A DNA stretch of 44,312 nucleotides from an uncultured Verrucomicrobiota bacterium (GCA_903906135.1 CAIVJE010000044.1:1-44312); one strand, 5' to 3'; positions 25,209-34,374 are shown, numbered from the stretch's first letter. The notes: generated by a model from the sequence alone, not told the origin. Numbers and translations are program-made.

Positions 25209-26894
25209 ATGGCCACTCCGGAAGCCCCCAAAATTATCTTCTCGATGCTCGGCGTCTCGAAAAAAATCGAGCGCAAGGAAATCCTCCGCGACATCTCGCT
25301 CTCCTTTTATTACGGCGCCAAGATCGGCGTGCTCGGTCTTAACGGTTCCGGCAAATCTTCGCTGATGCGGATTCTCGCGGGGATCGATACCGACATTGAA
25401 GGTCGCGTGCACTTTGAGCCGGGCTACACGGTGGGTTTTCTCCAGCAGGAGCCGGCGCTTACCCCCGGGTCGACCGTGCGCGCTTGCGTTGAGGAGGGCG
25501 TCAAGCACCTGACCGATCTGACCGCGGCGTATGATGCGAGCTGGGATGAGCTTTCCGCCGCCGAGGATGATGCGGCGAAGGATGCTATTTCTGAAAAACA
25601 AGCGAAGCTGCAGGAGAAGATTGACCACCTCGGCGCCTGGGATGTGGCACCCCTCATTGAGCAGGCGATGGATGCGTTGCGCTGCCCCGCTGCGGAGGCG
25701 ATCGTTGATCAGCTCTCCGGTGGTGAGCGTCGGCGTGTTGCGCTGGCCCGTTTACTGTTACAAAAACCCTCGATCCTGCTGCTGGACGAACCGACTAATC
25801 ATCTCGATGCCGATTCGGTTAATTGGCTCGAGCAGCATCTGAGTCGTTACGAAGGCACCGTCATCGCGGTCACGCATGATCGGTATTTTCTGGATAATGT
25901 CGCCGGCTGGATTCTGGAGCTCGATCACGGATCGGGCCTGCCTTTTAAGGGAAACTATTCGTCATGGCTTGAACAAAAACAGGCGATGGCGGTGGTGGCG
26001 GAACGCACCGAGAGCAAGCGGCAGAAAGCCATGGCCCGTGAGTTGGCTTGGATTAGGCAGGGAGCCCGGGCGCGCCAATCCAAAGGGCAAGCCCGCATCA
26101 ACGCTTATGAGCAGATGCTCAATGCAGATGTGGCTGAGCAGGAAAAACTTTTTGAAATCATTATTCCACCCGGCCCGCGGCTCGGGGCACTCGTCGTCGA
26201 AGCACAACAAGTGGCCAAGGGGTACGGTGATAATTTACTCTTCGATCAGCTTAATTTCTCTCTGCCGCCAGGAGGGATCGTCGGTATTATCGGCCCGAAC
26301 GGTGCCGGCAAGACGACGTTATTTAAATTGATTACTAATTTAGAAAAGCCCGATGCGGGCGCCTTTCGCGTGGGGGAAACGGTAAAAACCGCGTACGTCG
26401 AGCAATCCCGCGATTCTTTGGAGGGTAACAAGACGATTTGGGAAGTGATCAGCGATGGCCAAGAAATCATGACGCTTGGCTCGCGGGGAGTAAATAGTCG
26501 CGCCTATTGCGCGCAATTTGGCTTCACCGGAGCGGATCAACAAAAGAAAGTGGGCGTGCTTTCCGGGGGCGAGCGCAATCGAGTTTTGTTGGCGCGCGTC
26601 CTTAAGAGTGAGGCTAATCTACTGCTGCTCGACGAACCCACCAATGACCTCGATGTGAATTCCATTCGCGCGTTAGAGGAAGCGCTGGAAACTTTTGCCG
26701 GTTGCGCAGTTATTATCTCCCATGATCGCTGGTTTCTCGACCGGGTCGCGACTCATATCATGGCCTTTGAGGGCGATAGTCACGTCCATTGGTTTGCGGG
26801 CAACTATACGAGTTACCTTGAAGATTTTAAGAAGCGCAAAGGCCGGGATGCCGATCAGCCTCATCGGATCAAGTACCGTAAATTAACGCGCTAA
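25209..26894 (+). CDS. ettA: Energy-dependent translational throttle protein EttA (ABC-F)
   Basis: Soluble tandem ATPase that binds the ribosomal E site and gates elongation according to energy status. Two ABC domains: Walker A GLNGSGKSSLM and GPNGAGKTTLF; signatures LSGGERRRVALARLL and LSGGERNRVLLARVL; Walker B LLLDEPTNHLDADSVNWLEQ and LLLDEPTNDLDVNSIRALEE. No transmembrane part. The linker between the domains (around residues 245-325) is rich in Lys/Arg/Gln. 561 residues against about 555 in E. coli EttA. I chose the ATG at 25209; a more upstream start would add 14 residues. Confidence 0.94.
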   Translation: MATPEAPKIIFSMLGVSKKIERKEILRDISLSFYYGAKIGVLGLNGSGKSSLMRILAGIDTDIEGRVHFEPGYTVGFLQQEPALTPGSTVRACVEEGVKHLTDLTAAYDASWDELSAAEDDAAKDAISEKQAKLQEKIDHLGAWDVAPLIEQAMDALRCPAAEAIVDQLSGGERRRVALARLLLQKPSILLLDEPTNHLDADSVNWLEQHLSRYEGTVIAVTHDRYFLDNVAGWILELDHGSGLPFKGNYSSWLEQKQAMAVVAERTESKRQKAMARELAWIRQGARARQSKGQARINAYEQMLNADVAEQEKLFEIIIPPGPRLGALVVEAQQVAKGYGDNLLFDQLNFSLPPGGIVGIIGPNGAGKTTLFKLITNLEKPDAGAFRVGETVKTAYVEQSRDSLEGNKTIWEVISDGQEIMTLGSRGVNSRAYCAQFGFTGADQQKKVGVLSGGERNRVLLARVLKSEANLLLLDEPTNDLDVNSIRALEEALETFAGCAVIISHDRWFLDRVATHIMAFEGDSHVHWFAGNYTSYLEDFKKRKGRDADQPHRIKYRKLTR

Positions 26895-26937
26895 GCGGAC
26901 GGAGGCTTGCTTTGTTCAGTCGCGCGGTCGTTGAGTT

Positions 26938-27315
26938 TTAATCAAAGCCAAAAAGGTCCGACATATCGCGCCGCTCTTTTTTGGTCGGTCGCCCGAGGCC
27001 GCGCTGGCGGGCCAGTTGATGCTCGAGGGCGGCTTGTTTAGCCCGGGCGTATTCAGCTGGTGGGGTGAGGTCGGTGATAAATTCGGGGAGCTGTTTGGCG
27101 GCAACGCGGGAGGGCGGCAGCGCGGTCACTTTCAAGGTGCGCGTGATTGTCCCGAGGTGAATGGTGACCGTATCGCCGATACGAAGGTCTCGGCTGGGTT
27201 TGGCGACGAGCTCGCCCATGAGAACCTTGCCGAGGCGACATGCCTCCATCGCGAGGGGACGAGTCTTGAAAACCCGGACGCTCCAGAGCCATTTATCGAT
27301 GCGTGAGTCTTCCAT
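26938..27315 (-). CDS. hslR: S4-domain RNA-binding protein, Hsp15 family
   Basis: 125-residue protein with an N-terminal S4 domain (RIDKWLWSVRVFKTRPLAME, CRLGKVLMGE, PSRDLRIGDTVTIH) and a basic C-terminal tail (LGRPTKKERRDM), as in E. coli Hsp15. That protein binds 50S subunits with stalled nascent chains and is heat induced. In E. coli hslR is next to hslO (Hsp33); here msrA and an Hsp33 homologue follow on the opposite strand. Head-to-head with msrA over 133 bp. Confidence 0.9.
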   Translation of the reverse strand: MEDSRIDKWLWSVRVFKTRPLAMEACRLGKVLMGELVAKPSRDLRIGDTVTIHLGTITRTLKVTALPPSRVAAKQLPEFITDLTPPAEYARAKQAALEHQLARQRGLGRPTKKERRDMSDLFGFD

Positions 27316-27448
27316 AGATAGCCGCGGGTCGTGAAATTAAAGCGGGCCTTGTAAAAAGTAATCACGGTTGCCGCTCGGGGACAAGATTTACGGAATAAAT
27401 AACCTCACGGGTTGATTCGGCGCGATAATGGACTAGCCTAGTGGCCTA

Positions 27449-28054
27449 ATGATGAAACTTCGCGCACTCCTTGCCTTCGGTTTTGTTTTTTCTGCTATGA
27501 ATATTTCAGCTCAATCCCCCGCGGCGTCCTCCACCGAATTTGCGACGATGGGAGGCGGATGTTTCTGGTGTATGGAGGCGGTATTTCAGCGCGTTCCTGG
27601 GGTGCTGCACAGTGTCAGTGGATATTCGGGCGGAAAAACTGAACATCCAACTTACGAAGACATCTGTAGTCACGGCTCGGGTCACGCTGAAGTCATCCAA
27701 GTGGAGTTTAGTCCTGCGATCATCAGTTACGAAAAATTACTCGAGATTTTTTTTGAGGCGCATGATCCCACCACGCTCAATCGGCAGGGCGCTGATCACG
27801 GTGATCAATATCGCTCGGTGATATTTTTCCATAATGAGGCGCAGCACCAAGCGGCCCAACGCGCGCAGCAGGCGGCGCAAGCCAGCTATCGTGACGCCAT
27901 TGTGACTGAGATTGTCCCGCTCAAGAAATTTTGGCGCGCCGAAGACTATCATCAGGATTATTTTAACCAAAATCCCAATGCCGGTTACTGTACTTTCGTT
28001 ATTAAGCCCAAGGTAAAGAAGCTGCAGAGTAAGGGTGTGATTAAGGCGAACTGA
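27449..28054 (+). CDS. msrA: Peptide methionine sulfoxide reductase MsrA, exported
   Basis: Reduces methionine-S-sulfoxide in oxidised proteins. The catalytic motif is GGGCFWCMEAVFQRVPGV (catalytic C38); GSGHAEVIQVEF, DPTTLNRQGADHGDQYRS and HQDYF follow. The N-terminus (MKLRALLAFGFVFSAMNISA) looks like a signal peptide, so it is probably a periplasmic form. Adjacent ATG codons at 27449 and 27452 both fit. 201 residues, no fused MsrB. Confidence 0.93.
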   Translation: MMKLRALLAFGFVFSAMNISAQSPAASSTEFATMGGGCFWCMEAVFQRVPGVLHSVSGYSGGKTEHPTYEDICSHGSGHAEVIQVEFSPAIISYEKLLEIFFEAHDPTTLNRQGADHGDQYRSVIFFHNEAQHQAAQRAQQAAQASYRDAIVTEIVPLKKFWRAEDYHQDYFNQNPNAGYCTFVIKPKVKKLQSKGVIKAN

Positions 28055-28086
28055 CGGGGGCGAGCTCTAAGGCGCTGAGGGACGCC

Positions 28087-28974
28087 GTGGGTGGGGATTC
28101 TCTCGATTGGTTACCCCGCGTGACTACGAGCATGACCCTCGCTGGACATTCAGGAATTATTCATACACTGCGTGGGATGCCCCCAGACCAGTTAGCGAGC
28201 GATTCAGGTGCCGTTGTCACGGTGGATTTTATCCGTCACCGCAATGTGCTGCTCGTACGGGCAGACTTAACCCCTTTGTTTACGGATTATTATCTGCATC
28301 TGGCGGACCAGCATTTGCGATATCCGTCAACGCAGGCGGCTATTTTTAAAGAGGCGCTCGTGGCGGGTGTGCTCCATGCCGCGGCGCGACCTCTGAATGA
28401 GCACTTGGCTTGGTCGCTTAATTTTCAAGCACCGCGGCTCAATGTGTTTCTCGCGATGGATAACGAGGACTGCACGATCACCGGGCGGCTTTTTACGGAA
28501 AATGTTAAGGTCGCTGCGCTCAATACCTTCTACAGCGACAATGTGCCGCGCCGCGGCGCGGAGACTCGGCGGAGCGTGATTAATTTTATCGGGAATGATC
28601 CGTTGCTCGCGGCCACGGATTATTATGCTCAAAGTGAACAATGCCCGGTGCGTTATTTTCACCTCGGGAACGATGATTATGCGCTGCTCGTCTCACATCC
28701 TGACTATGATGCGCCCTGGTTTAACGCCGTCGCGGCAGCGGGCGTCAGCGCGCTGGCCCAGGCCGAAATCTTGACGCGGATTGAGCAGCGGCTCTACCGC
28801 TGGCACTGCGGTTGCACTCAATCGAAAATCCTGGGCGCGATCGCCCCCGCTTTTCGCGCGGATCCCGTGGAAATTTTTGGCGAGGCAGAATCGATCCGCG
28901 TGGAATGTCCGCGCTGTGCCGCTGGTCATCGGCTGACACGCGAGGCGATGGAGGCCTATTTAGCTGGAGGCTAA
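28087..28974 (+). CDS. hslO: Divergent Hsp33-family redox-regulated chaperone
   Basis: Hsp33 is a holdase activated when its zinc-bound cysteines are oxidised. The C-terminal zinc motif is clear: WHCGCTQSKIL and VECPRCAAGH (CxC, 30 residues, CxxC, the same spacing as E. coli C232/C234/C265/C268). The middle part fits the family more loosely (DFIRHRNVLLVRADLTPLF; TDYYAQSEQCPVRYF). About 40 residues precede the usual N-terminus. Starts: GTG at 28087 or ATG at 28132; the second gives 280 residues. The gene follows msrA by 32 bp, fitting an oxidative-stress unit. Confidence 0.82.
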   Translation: MGGDSLDWLPRVTTSMTLAGHSGIIHTLRGMPPDQLASDSGAVVTVDFIRHRNVLLVRADLTPLFTDYYLHLADQHLRYPSTQAAIFKEALVAGVLHAAARPLNEHLAWSLNFQAPRLNVFLAMDNEDCTITGRLFTENVKVAALNTFYSDNVPRRGAETRRSVINFIGNDPLLAATDYYAQSEQCPVRYFHLGNDDYALLVSHPDYDAPWFNAVAAAGVSALAQAEILTRIEQRLYRWHCGCTQSKILGAIAPAFRADPVEIFGEAESIRVECPRCAAGHRLTREAMEAYLAGG

Positions 28975-29021
28975 GCGGACCGCTCCCGATATTTATTCCA
29001 CCGCGCTGACCTTTATTGATT

Positions 29022-29597
29022 ATGAGCATCTGGGAAATTATCGGCACGGTGCTGGGCGTTATCGGCGTCAGGTTGATGATTCGCCAGGACCTCTGGGGGT
29101 GGCCGGTTGGCTTAGTGCAGGTGGGGATTTACGCGTGGGTGTTTTATGGAGCTAAGCTTTATTCCGATACGATCCTGCAGTTTTTATTTTTTGCCCTTCA
29201 GGTCTATGGCTGGTGGCACTGGGCCCGGGGCGGGACCGCCGATTCTGCCCGCGCCGGGGAGTTGCCGGTGACCGGTTTAAGTTCGACGGCGAGGGTCGGC
29301 TGGCTGGTCGTGGGCGCCGGACTGACGTCGGCCTGGGGCTGGGGTATGCATCGCCTGACCGATGCGGCGCTGCCGTGGTGGGACGCCTTCATTTTGATCT
29401 TCAGTTTAATTGCCCAGTGGCTGCAGGCGCGAAAAAAAATGGAATGTTGGCTGGGCTGGCTGCTCGTCAACACGGTAGCCGTGGGTGTTTATTGGGTGAA
29501 AGATTTGCGGTTGACGAGCGGGCTCTACCTAATCTTTTGGTGGATGTCGCTCTGGGGTTGGCGCGAGTGGCGCCAAGGATGCAAGGTCGCCGCATGA
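29022..29597 (+). CDS. pnuC: Nicotinamide riboside transporter PnuC
   Basis: Inner-membrane facilitator for nicotinamide riboside uptake. About 7 hydrophobic segments in 191 residues. Family marks: IIGTVLGVIGVRLMIRQDL, GWPVGLVQVGIYAWVFYGAK, LYSDTILQFLFFALQVYGWW, and GLYLIFWWMSLWGW at the end. The ATG at 29022 is preferred to a TTG 6 nt earlier. The stop overlaps the start of the kinase gene by ATGA, so transport and phosphorylation are coupled. I see no NAD+ riboswitch in the 47-bp leader. Confidence 0.94.
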   Translation: MSIWEIIGTVLGVIGVRLMIRQDLWGWPVGLVQVGIYAWVFYGAKLYSDTILQFLFFALQVYGWWHWARGGTADSARAGELPVTGLSSTARVGWLVVGAGLTSAWGWGMHRLTDAALPWWDAFILIFSLIAQWLQARKKMECWLGWLLVNTVAVGVYWVKDLRLTSGLYLIFWWMSLWGWREWRQGCKVAA

Positions 29598-30133
29598 AAC
29601 GGATCGCTTTATTTGGGCCGGAATCTACGGGGAAAACGCAACTCGCGCAGCATTTGGGCGCCCATTTTAATGCCCCCGTAGTCGTTGAGTATGCGCGTGA
29701 GTTTTGGGACCAACACGGCGGGATTACCTTGGCGGATATCCCGATGATCGCGCGCGAGCAATGGCGACGGGAAGACGCGGCTGTGGCGCTGGCGCCGCCG
29801 CTAGTGCTCTGCGACACCGAGGCGCTGACGACGGTGCTTTGGAGTGACTTGCTTTACGGCACTTGTCCGGCGGATATACGCGCTGAAGCGGAACGGCGCG
29901 CGTCAAATTATACCCTGTATCTCTTGCTCGATATTGATGTGCCATTTACCCCGGATCCGCAGCGCGCTTTTCCTGATCTCGCTGACCGCGCCCGCTGTTT
30001 TAATTTATGGCGGGAGGCGCTAGAACGGCGGCAATTGCCTTATCAGTTAATCCGCGGTGCTGGGCCCGCGCGTCAGCAGCAAGCGATCGCGGCAATCAAT
30101 CAGCTCTGGCCGACTCCCAGCGTACCGCGCTGA
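29594..30133 (+). CDS. nadR: Ribosylnicotinamide kinase-like ATPase (NadR C-terminal domain only)
   Basis: P-loop kinase expected to phosphorylate nicotinamide riboside to NMN, trapping what PnuC brings in. Seen: Walker A LFGPESTGKTQLAQHLG, EYAREFWDQHGG, LVLCDTEALTT and the lid DLADRARCFNLWREAL. At 179 residues it corresponds to the C-terminal kinase domain of NadR; the DNA-binding and NMN adenylyltransferase domains are absent, so adenylylation must be done elsewhere. The ATG at 29594 lies inside the pnuC stop. Confidence 0.88.
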   Translation: MKRIALFGPESTGKTQLAQHLGAHFNAPVVVEYAREFWDQHGGITLADIPMIAREQWRREDAAVALAPPLVLCDTEALTTVLWSDLLYGTCPADIRAEAERRASNYTLYLLLDIDVPFTPDPQRAFPDLADRARCFNLWREALERRQLPYQLIRGAGPARQQQAIAAINQLWPTPSVPR

Positions 30134-30186
30134 GGCGGACTGGTCTCAGGCGGAAAGGCGGGGCCACTCCGAGGGCGAGGGTCGGC

Positions 30187-31830
30187 TTAAATATAATGAG
30201 GATAATGTGGTTGATACATATGATCTTTGACGTGGGCCTGGAGATCAATCGGTCGGGCTCGACGGGAGAGGCCGCGTTTGAAGACAACTTCGGCCACCTC
30301 CACGGCGATGGCGGCGGAGACCTCGCGGATGCGTTTGAGGTCAGGATAAATTCGCCCCAGGGCGAGATCACCTGCGGTGACAAGACTGGCTAGCGTGCGA
30401 GCGGCGACTAAAAACATTTCATTGGTTACGCGCGTGGACTCGCTGGCAATAATTCCGAGGCCGACGCCGGGGAAAATATAACTATTGTTACCCTGCCCGG
30501 GAACGTGAGTGACGCCATTGAGCGTGACCGAAGCGAAAGGGCTACCGCTGGCAAAAATGGCGCGCCCCTCGGACCACGTATAAGCCTGCTCGGCAGTGCA
30601 CTCGGCTTTCGACGTTGGATTAGAGAGAGCAAAAATTGCGGGCCGCCGTTGCTGGCGGGCCATCGCGCGAATCACGGGCTCAGTGAAGGTCTGGGGCATG
30701 CCAGAAACACCAATAAGTGCCGTGGGTTGGAGAGCCTCGACGGCCTCCCGCAGCGAAGCGAGAGGGGCGTGTTCGTGGGCGAAACGTAATTTATGTTCAA
30801 CGAGATCGGAGCGGCTTTTTACAATGAGTCCCTTTGAATCGACAAACCAGCATTGCCGGCGGGCCTCCGCCGCGGGCACTCCCTCTGCGGTGAGGGCGTC
30901 AACGATCAGATCTCCAATGCCGATGCCGGCCTCACCCGCGCCAAAAAACAGCACGCGCTGGTCGGTGAGCTTTTGGCCAGTGAGTCGCAGGGAGGAATAA
31001 AGACCGGATAAGGTCACGCCCGCTGTGCCCTGAATGTCGTCGTTGAAGGTGCAAATCTGGTCCTGGTAGCGATGCAGAAGACGAAAAGCATTGGCGTTGC
31101 CAAAGTCTTCAAATTGCAGGCACGTCGCGGGAAATATCTGTTGCACCGCATCGACAAACTCTTCGATGAATTCATCGAAGGCGGGGCCGCGTTCCCGCGT
31201 CTGGGTGAGGCCAATGTACAGCGGATCATCGAGCAACGTTTGGTTATTAGTCCCAGCATCAAGCATGATGGGGAGGCAAGCGGCGGGGGGCACGCCCGCG
31301 CAGGCGGTGTAGAGGGAAAGCTTCCCGACCGGAATCCCCATGCCATTGGCGCCCAGATCGCCGAGGCCCAAAATGCGCTCGCCGTCGGTTACTACGATCA
31401 TGCGGACGTCCGCCTGCGGCCAATTTTGCAGGATTTGTTTTATTTTCCCCCGATCTTTGATGGAAATATAAAGTCCCCGGGGCCGGCGAAAAATTAGCGC
31501 ATATTTTTGGCAGGCGAGCCCCACCGTGGGCGTGTAAATCAGCGGCATCATTTCATCGAGATGTTCAGTCACGACGCGGTAGAAGAGACTTTCATTTCGC
31601 TCCTGTAATGAAATGAGATAAATATATTTTTCGAGGTCGGTCGATTTGCGGCGAAGATTACTGAGGACCCGGGCTAATTGTTGCTCCTGTGACGTAATGC
31701 GGGGCGGCAGTAAGCCGCGCAAACCGAGGGCGTCGCGCTCGGCCTCGGTGAAGGCCGTCCCTTTATTAAGTAAAGGATCATGCAGGAGCTCGACGCCCCG
31801 TTTGCCGTGCAGGTGGAGTTGGCTTTTCAT
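30187..31830 (-). CDS. maeA: NAD-dependent malic enzyme (malolactic-type family)
   Basis: Oxidative decarboxylation of malate to pyruvate. 547 residues, the length of the large malic enzymes. Seen: LIYTPTVGLACQKY, RRPRGLYISIKDRG, VTDGERILGLGDLGANGMGI, the divalent-metal region EDFGNANAFRLL with FNDDIQGTA, the NAD-binding VLFFGAGEAGIGIGDLI, and FALSNPTSKAECTAE. Start ATG at 31830. It stands alone; tcdA is divergent across 132 bp containing an inverted repeat. Confidence 0.94.
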   Translation of the reverse strand: MKSQLHLHGKRGVELLHDPLLNKGTAFTEAERDALGLRGLLPPRITSQEQQLARVLSNLRRKSTDLEKYIYLISLQERNESLFYRVVTEHLDEMMPLIYTPTVGLACQKYALIFRRPRGLYISIKDRGKIKQILQNWPQADVRMIVVTDGERILGLGDLGANGMGIPVGKLSLYTACAGVPPAACLPIMLDAGTNNQTLLDDPLYIGLTQTRERGPAFDEFIEEFVDAVQQIFPATCLQFEDFGNANAFRLLHRYQDQICTFNDDIQGTAGVTLSGLYSSLRLTGQKLTDQRVLFFGAGEAGIGIGDLIVDALTAEGVPAAEARRQCWFVDSKGLIVKSRSDLVEHKLRFAHEHAPLASLREAVEALQPTALIGVSGMPQTFTEPVIRAMARQQRRPAIFALSNPTSKAECTAEQAYTWSEGRAIFASGSPFASVTLNGVTHVPGQGNNSYIFPGVGLGIIASESTRVTNEMFLVAARTLASLVTAGDLALGRIYPDLKRIREVSAAIAVEVAEVVFKRGLSRRARPIDLQAHVKDHMYQPHYPHYI

Positions 31831-31909
31831 CCGACCAAACTAACCTCGGTGAACGTACGCCTGAAGGTGATTATGCCGGCGAGAAAGGTTCAGCACCCGA
31901 GGCAATCAA

Positions 31910-31953
31910 GCTCAGGGCTTACTCTAATATGATATAAGTGGTGAGCATTGAGC
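31910..31953. repeat. Imperfect 13-bp inverted repeat between malic enzyme and tcdA genes
   Basis: GCTCAGGGCTTAC (31910-31922) and GTGAGCATTGAGC (31941-31953) pair at 10 of 13 positions around an AT-rich 18-bp centre (TCTAATATGATATAAGTG). Could be an operator over divergent promoters. No protein is implied by the sequence. Confidence 0.4.
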
Positions 31954-31962
31954 AAAAAATGA

Positions 31963-32778
31963 GTGGCACTGCGCGTGGCCCTAGCTAGCTCTGCCTGCGT
32001 GACTGATGATTATCTCCAACGCTTCGGCGGTCTTGCTCGTCTCTATGGCGCCGCAGCGCTACCCCGGTTGCACGATGCGCAGGTGGCGATTATCGGCGTT
32101 GGGGGCGTCGGCTCATGGGTGGCCGAGGGCTTGGCTCGCTCCGGCGTCGGCGCCTTAACCTTGATCGATCTCGATGATATTTGTCTGACTAACGTTAATC
32201 GTCAGCTCCCCGCGCTCGATGGTAACATTGGCCGGCCCAAGGTAGTCGCAATTGCGGAGCGGGTGAAGTTAATCAATCCCGCTTGCCGCGTCACTGCGCA
32301 GAGCGAATATTTCACCGCCAAAACAGCTGAGCAATTGTTGGCCCCCCGCTATGATTGGGTGGTGGATTGCATCGATTTAATGTCCAACAAAGCCCTGATT
32401 ATTGCGGAATGTGTGCGGCGACAGCTACCAGTGTTAACCGTAGGTTCAGCGGGTGGTCGCCGTGATGCCACGCGAATTGTCGTGACCGATTTTGGCGGTG
32501 CGCACGGGGATGAATTATTGCGACAGGTGCGCAAGAAATTGCGGCGCGATTATGGTTTCGCGAAAGGCGAGGGACATGACTATGGAATCCCCTGTGTTTC
32601 GTCACAGGAGAAACCCGTTTATCCTTGGGCTGATGGCACCTGTGCGACTGAACCTGAAGAGGGGTCAAATCTGCGGCTAGATTGCGCAACTGGGTTTGGC
32701 ACAGCCGTCTTCATCACGGGTGCTTTTGGGTTTGCGGCCGCGGGTGAGGTGGTCCGGCGGATCGCTGTAGGAAAATAA
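31963..32778 (+). CDS. tcdA: tRNA threonylcarbamoyladenosine dehydratase
   Basis: E1-like enzyme that cyclises t6A to ct6A at position 37 of ANN-decoding tRNAs. Seen: YLQRFGGLARLYG, the ATP-binding VAIIGVGGVGSWVAEGLARS, DDICLTNVNRQLPAL with GRPKV, and DCIDLMSNKALII. The C-terminal VSSQEKPVYP also fits. The reading frame opens at a GTG (31963), and GTGs at 31975 and 31999 are equally possible; the last (VTDDYLQRF) is closest to the usual start. E. coli partners csdA/csdE are not here, though the related sufE is at 36072. Confidence 0.93.
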   Translation: MALRVALASSACVTDDYLQRFGGLARLYGAAALPRLHDAQVAIIGVGGVGSWVAEGLARSGVGALTLIDLDDICLTNVNRQLPALDGNIGRPKVVAIAERVKLINPACRVTAQSEYFTAKTAEQLLAPRYDWVVDCIDLMSNKALIIAECVRRQLPVLTVGSAGGRRDATRIVVTDFGGAHGDELLRQVRKKLRRDYGFAKGEGHDYGIPCVSSQEKPVYPWADGTCATEPEEGSNLRLDCATGFGTAVFITGAFGFAAAGEVVRRIAVGK

Positions 32779-32842
32779 CCATCCACCCAGCCAGCGACCC
32801 TGTGCATCTGGCGGGGGCGTGACAGCCGCTGATTGATTAAAA

Positions 32843-34270
32843 TCAGGCCGGCGCTGGTTGCGGGAGTAGCCAGCGAATGACATCAGCCGCGCCATAAGAG
32901 TCGCGATCGGCTGGTAGAAAACGGGCCAGATTGGCCACATCATCCCCCGCGGTGATAATCGGATCTTCCGTGCCCGTCGCCCGCTCTTGCCCAAGGCCCA
33001 CGGTAGCCATGAGGCCATTGCAAAGACATTTGCGCCCGACAGTTTCCTCTAGCTTGCCACCTTTTTGCACGTAATCGTCGACGGGTTCACCGGCGCAGCG
33101 ATAGCCAAGACCACCGTCAGGTTTACGAAAAGGTTGCCGCAAGTAGCCCAGATCGCAGATGCGTTTCCGGGCAAAGTAATGCGCTTCTTCTGAGAGCGTG
33201 CCGAAGAGCTGCAGTACTTTAAAAGGAAAGCCGGTGGGTGAAGCGAGGGGATCGGTAAAGACGCGCAGCGATTCGGCCCGACATAGTTGGAGGATTTGAT
33301 TTTTTAATTTCCGCGCGACCCCGGATTCTTCGCAAAAGGCAAATACGGTGCCGAGTTGAACGCCCGCCGCTCCGAGTTCTTGGGCGGCCGCCAATTTTTC
33401 GGGCTGGGCGTAGGCTCCTGCGAGCCAGAAGGGCAGACCAATTTCGCGAATCTTAGCGAGTTCGGGAATATCGCGCGGCCCATAGATGGGCTCACCTTGG
33501 GGGCTTAACTGGAGCGCTCCACGTGGAGGGGCATTGTGACCGCCCGCGACAGCCCCTTCGACGATGAACCCGTCGACGCGGCCATTAGACTTGCGCGCGA
33601 GGGTTAGCGCGAGGGTCGCCGAGGAAATAATTGCGAGAAATTGTGGCCGAGCGAGGGTGGGCGCGGGCCCTTCAAAAAGGCTGCGCGGATCAAAGTGGGC
33701 TAAGCAGTCATCCCCAGGCGCCGCGCCCAGAATTTCGATTTTTAATTCCGCCGGTTCGCCGCGGGCAAAATGATCTAAGACGCCAGGAATGGATCGGGGA
33801 ATTCCTGCACCCATTAATATATAGTCTACCTGCGCCAGCATAGCGCCATAGATGGAGGCCAATGTTGGCATTTGGATTTTTTCCAAAAAATTAATACCAA
33901 CCCTTCCCAGGTGTCCTTCTTTGGCGAGAAAAACTTCCGTGAAATTCGCCAGCACCGTGAGCTCCGTCAGGGCTGGGCCCGGGTGAAAAGCCGGGAGCGG
34001 GGATAGCTTAAAGGGGGTCGTCGCGGCTTTTCCTCCTGGGACATAATATTGCTGCCAGACTCGCGCGGCCAGTGCCGGTAAAGGGAAACGCGCCACGGCG
34101 CGAGCTAAGTGACCATCGGGGTCGCCTTGCTGTAATTGTCGCACCAAGACGCTGGCGAGCGCCGTTCCGGACACTACGCCCAGTTGACCGGCTTGGGCGA
34201 CGGCTTTCGCCAATCGCCAGCCAGAGACCGCCACGCCCATGCCACCCTGGATAATAATAGGATTTGCCAT
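32843..34270 (-). CDS. Nitronate monooxygenase-like FMN flavoprotein
   Basis: TIM-barrel flavoprotein of the 2-nitropropane dioxygenase/FabK/PfaD group, 475 residues. Seen: IIIQGGMGVAVSGWRLAKAV at the N-terminus, FIVEGAVAGGHNAPPRG (flavin and active-site loop), PFWLAGAYAQPEK and GAAGVQLGTVFAFCEESG. A C-terminal section of about 130 residues with GRKCLCNGL goes beyond simple nitronate monooxygenases and recalls longer PfaD-like members. True substrate is unknown; no polyketide or polyunsaturated fatty acid genes are nearby. The ATG at 34270 is preferred to 34291. An FNR/CRP-type box lies 105 bp upstream. Confidence 0.8.
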   Translation of the reverse strand: MANPIIIQGGMGVAVSGWRLAKAVAQAGQLGVVSGTALASVLVRQLQQGDPDGHLARAVARFPLPALAARVWQQYYVPGGKAATTPFKLSPLPAFHPGPALTELTVLANFTEVFLAKEGHLGRVGINFLEKIQMPTLASIYGAMLAQVDYILMGAGIPRSIPGVLDHFARGEPAELKIEILGAAPGDDCLAHFDPRSLFEGPAPTLARPQFLAIISSATLALTLARKSNGRVDGFIVEGAVAGGHNAPPRGALQLSPQGEPIYGPRDIPELAKIREIGLPFWLAGAYAQPEKLAAAQELGAAGVQLGTVFAFCEESGVARKLKNQILQLCRAESLRVFTDPLASPTGFPFKVLQLFGTLSEEAHYFARKRICDLGYLRQPFRKPDGGLGYRCAGEPVDDYVQKGGKLEETVGRKCLCNGLMATVGLGQERATGTEDPIITAGDDVANLARFLPADRDSYGAADVIRWLLPQPAPA

Positions 34271-34374
34271 AATAATTTCACGTCGGTCCAACTGCGTGGG
34301 AAAGGCAAACGTAGCTGCAATACAGCGGATTGGCGGAAAATGGAAAGAAGGTATTTTCGCGATCGGCGTATTTT

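Noticed and set aside
28975-29021. NAD+ riboswitch upstream of pnuC
   Set aside because: Gap is only 47 bp with no paired structure of the right form.
29213-29593. Longer start for the NadR-like kinase
   Set aside because: Overlaps pnuC completely; the ATG at 29594 directly precedes the P-loop region.
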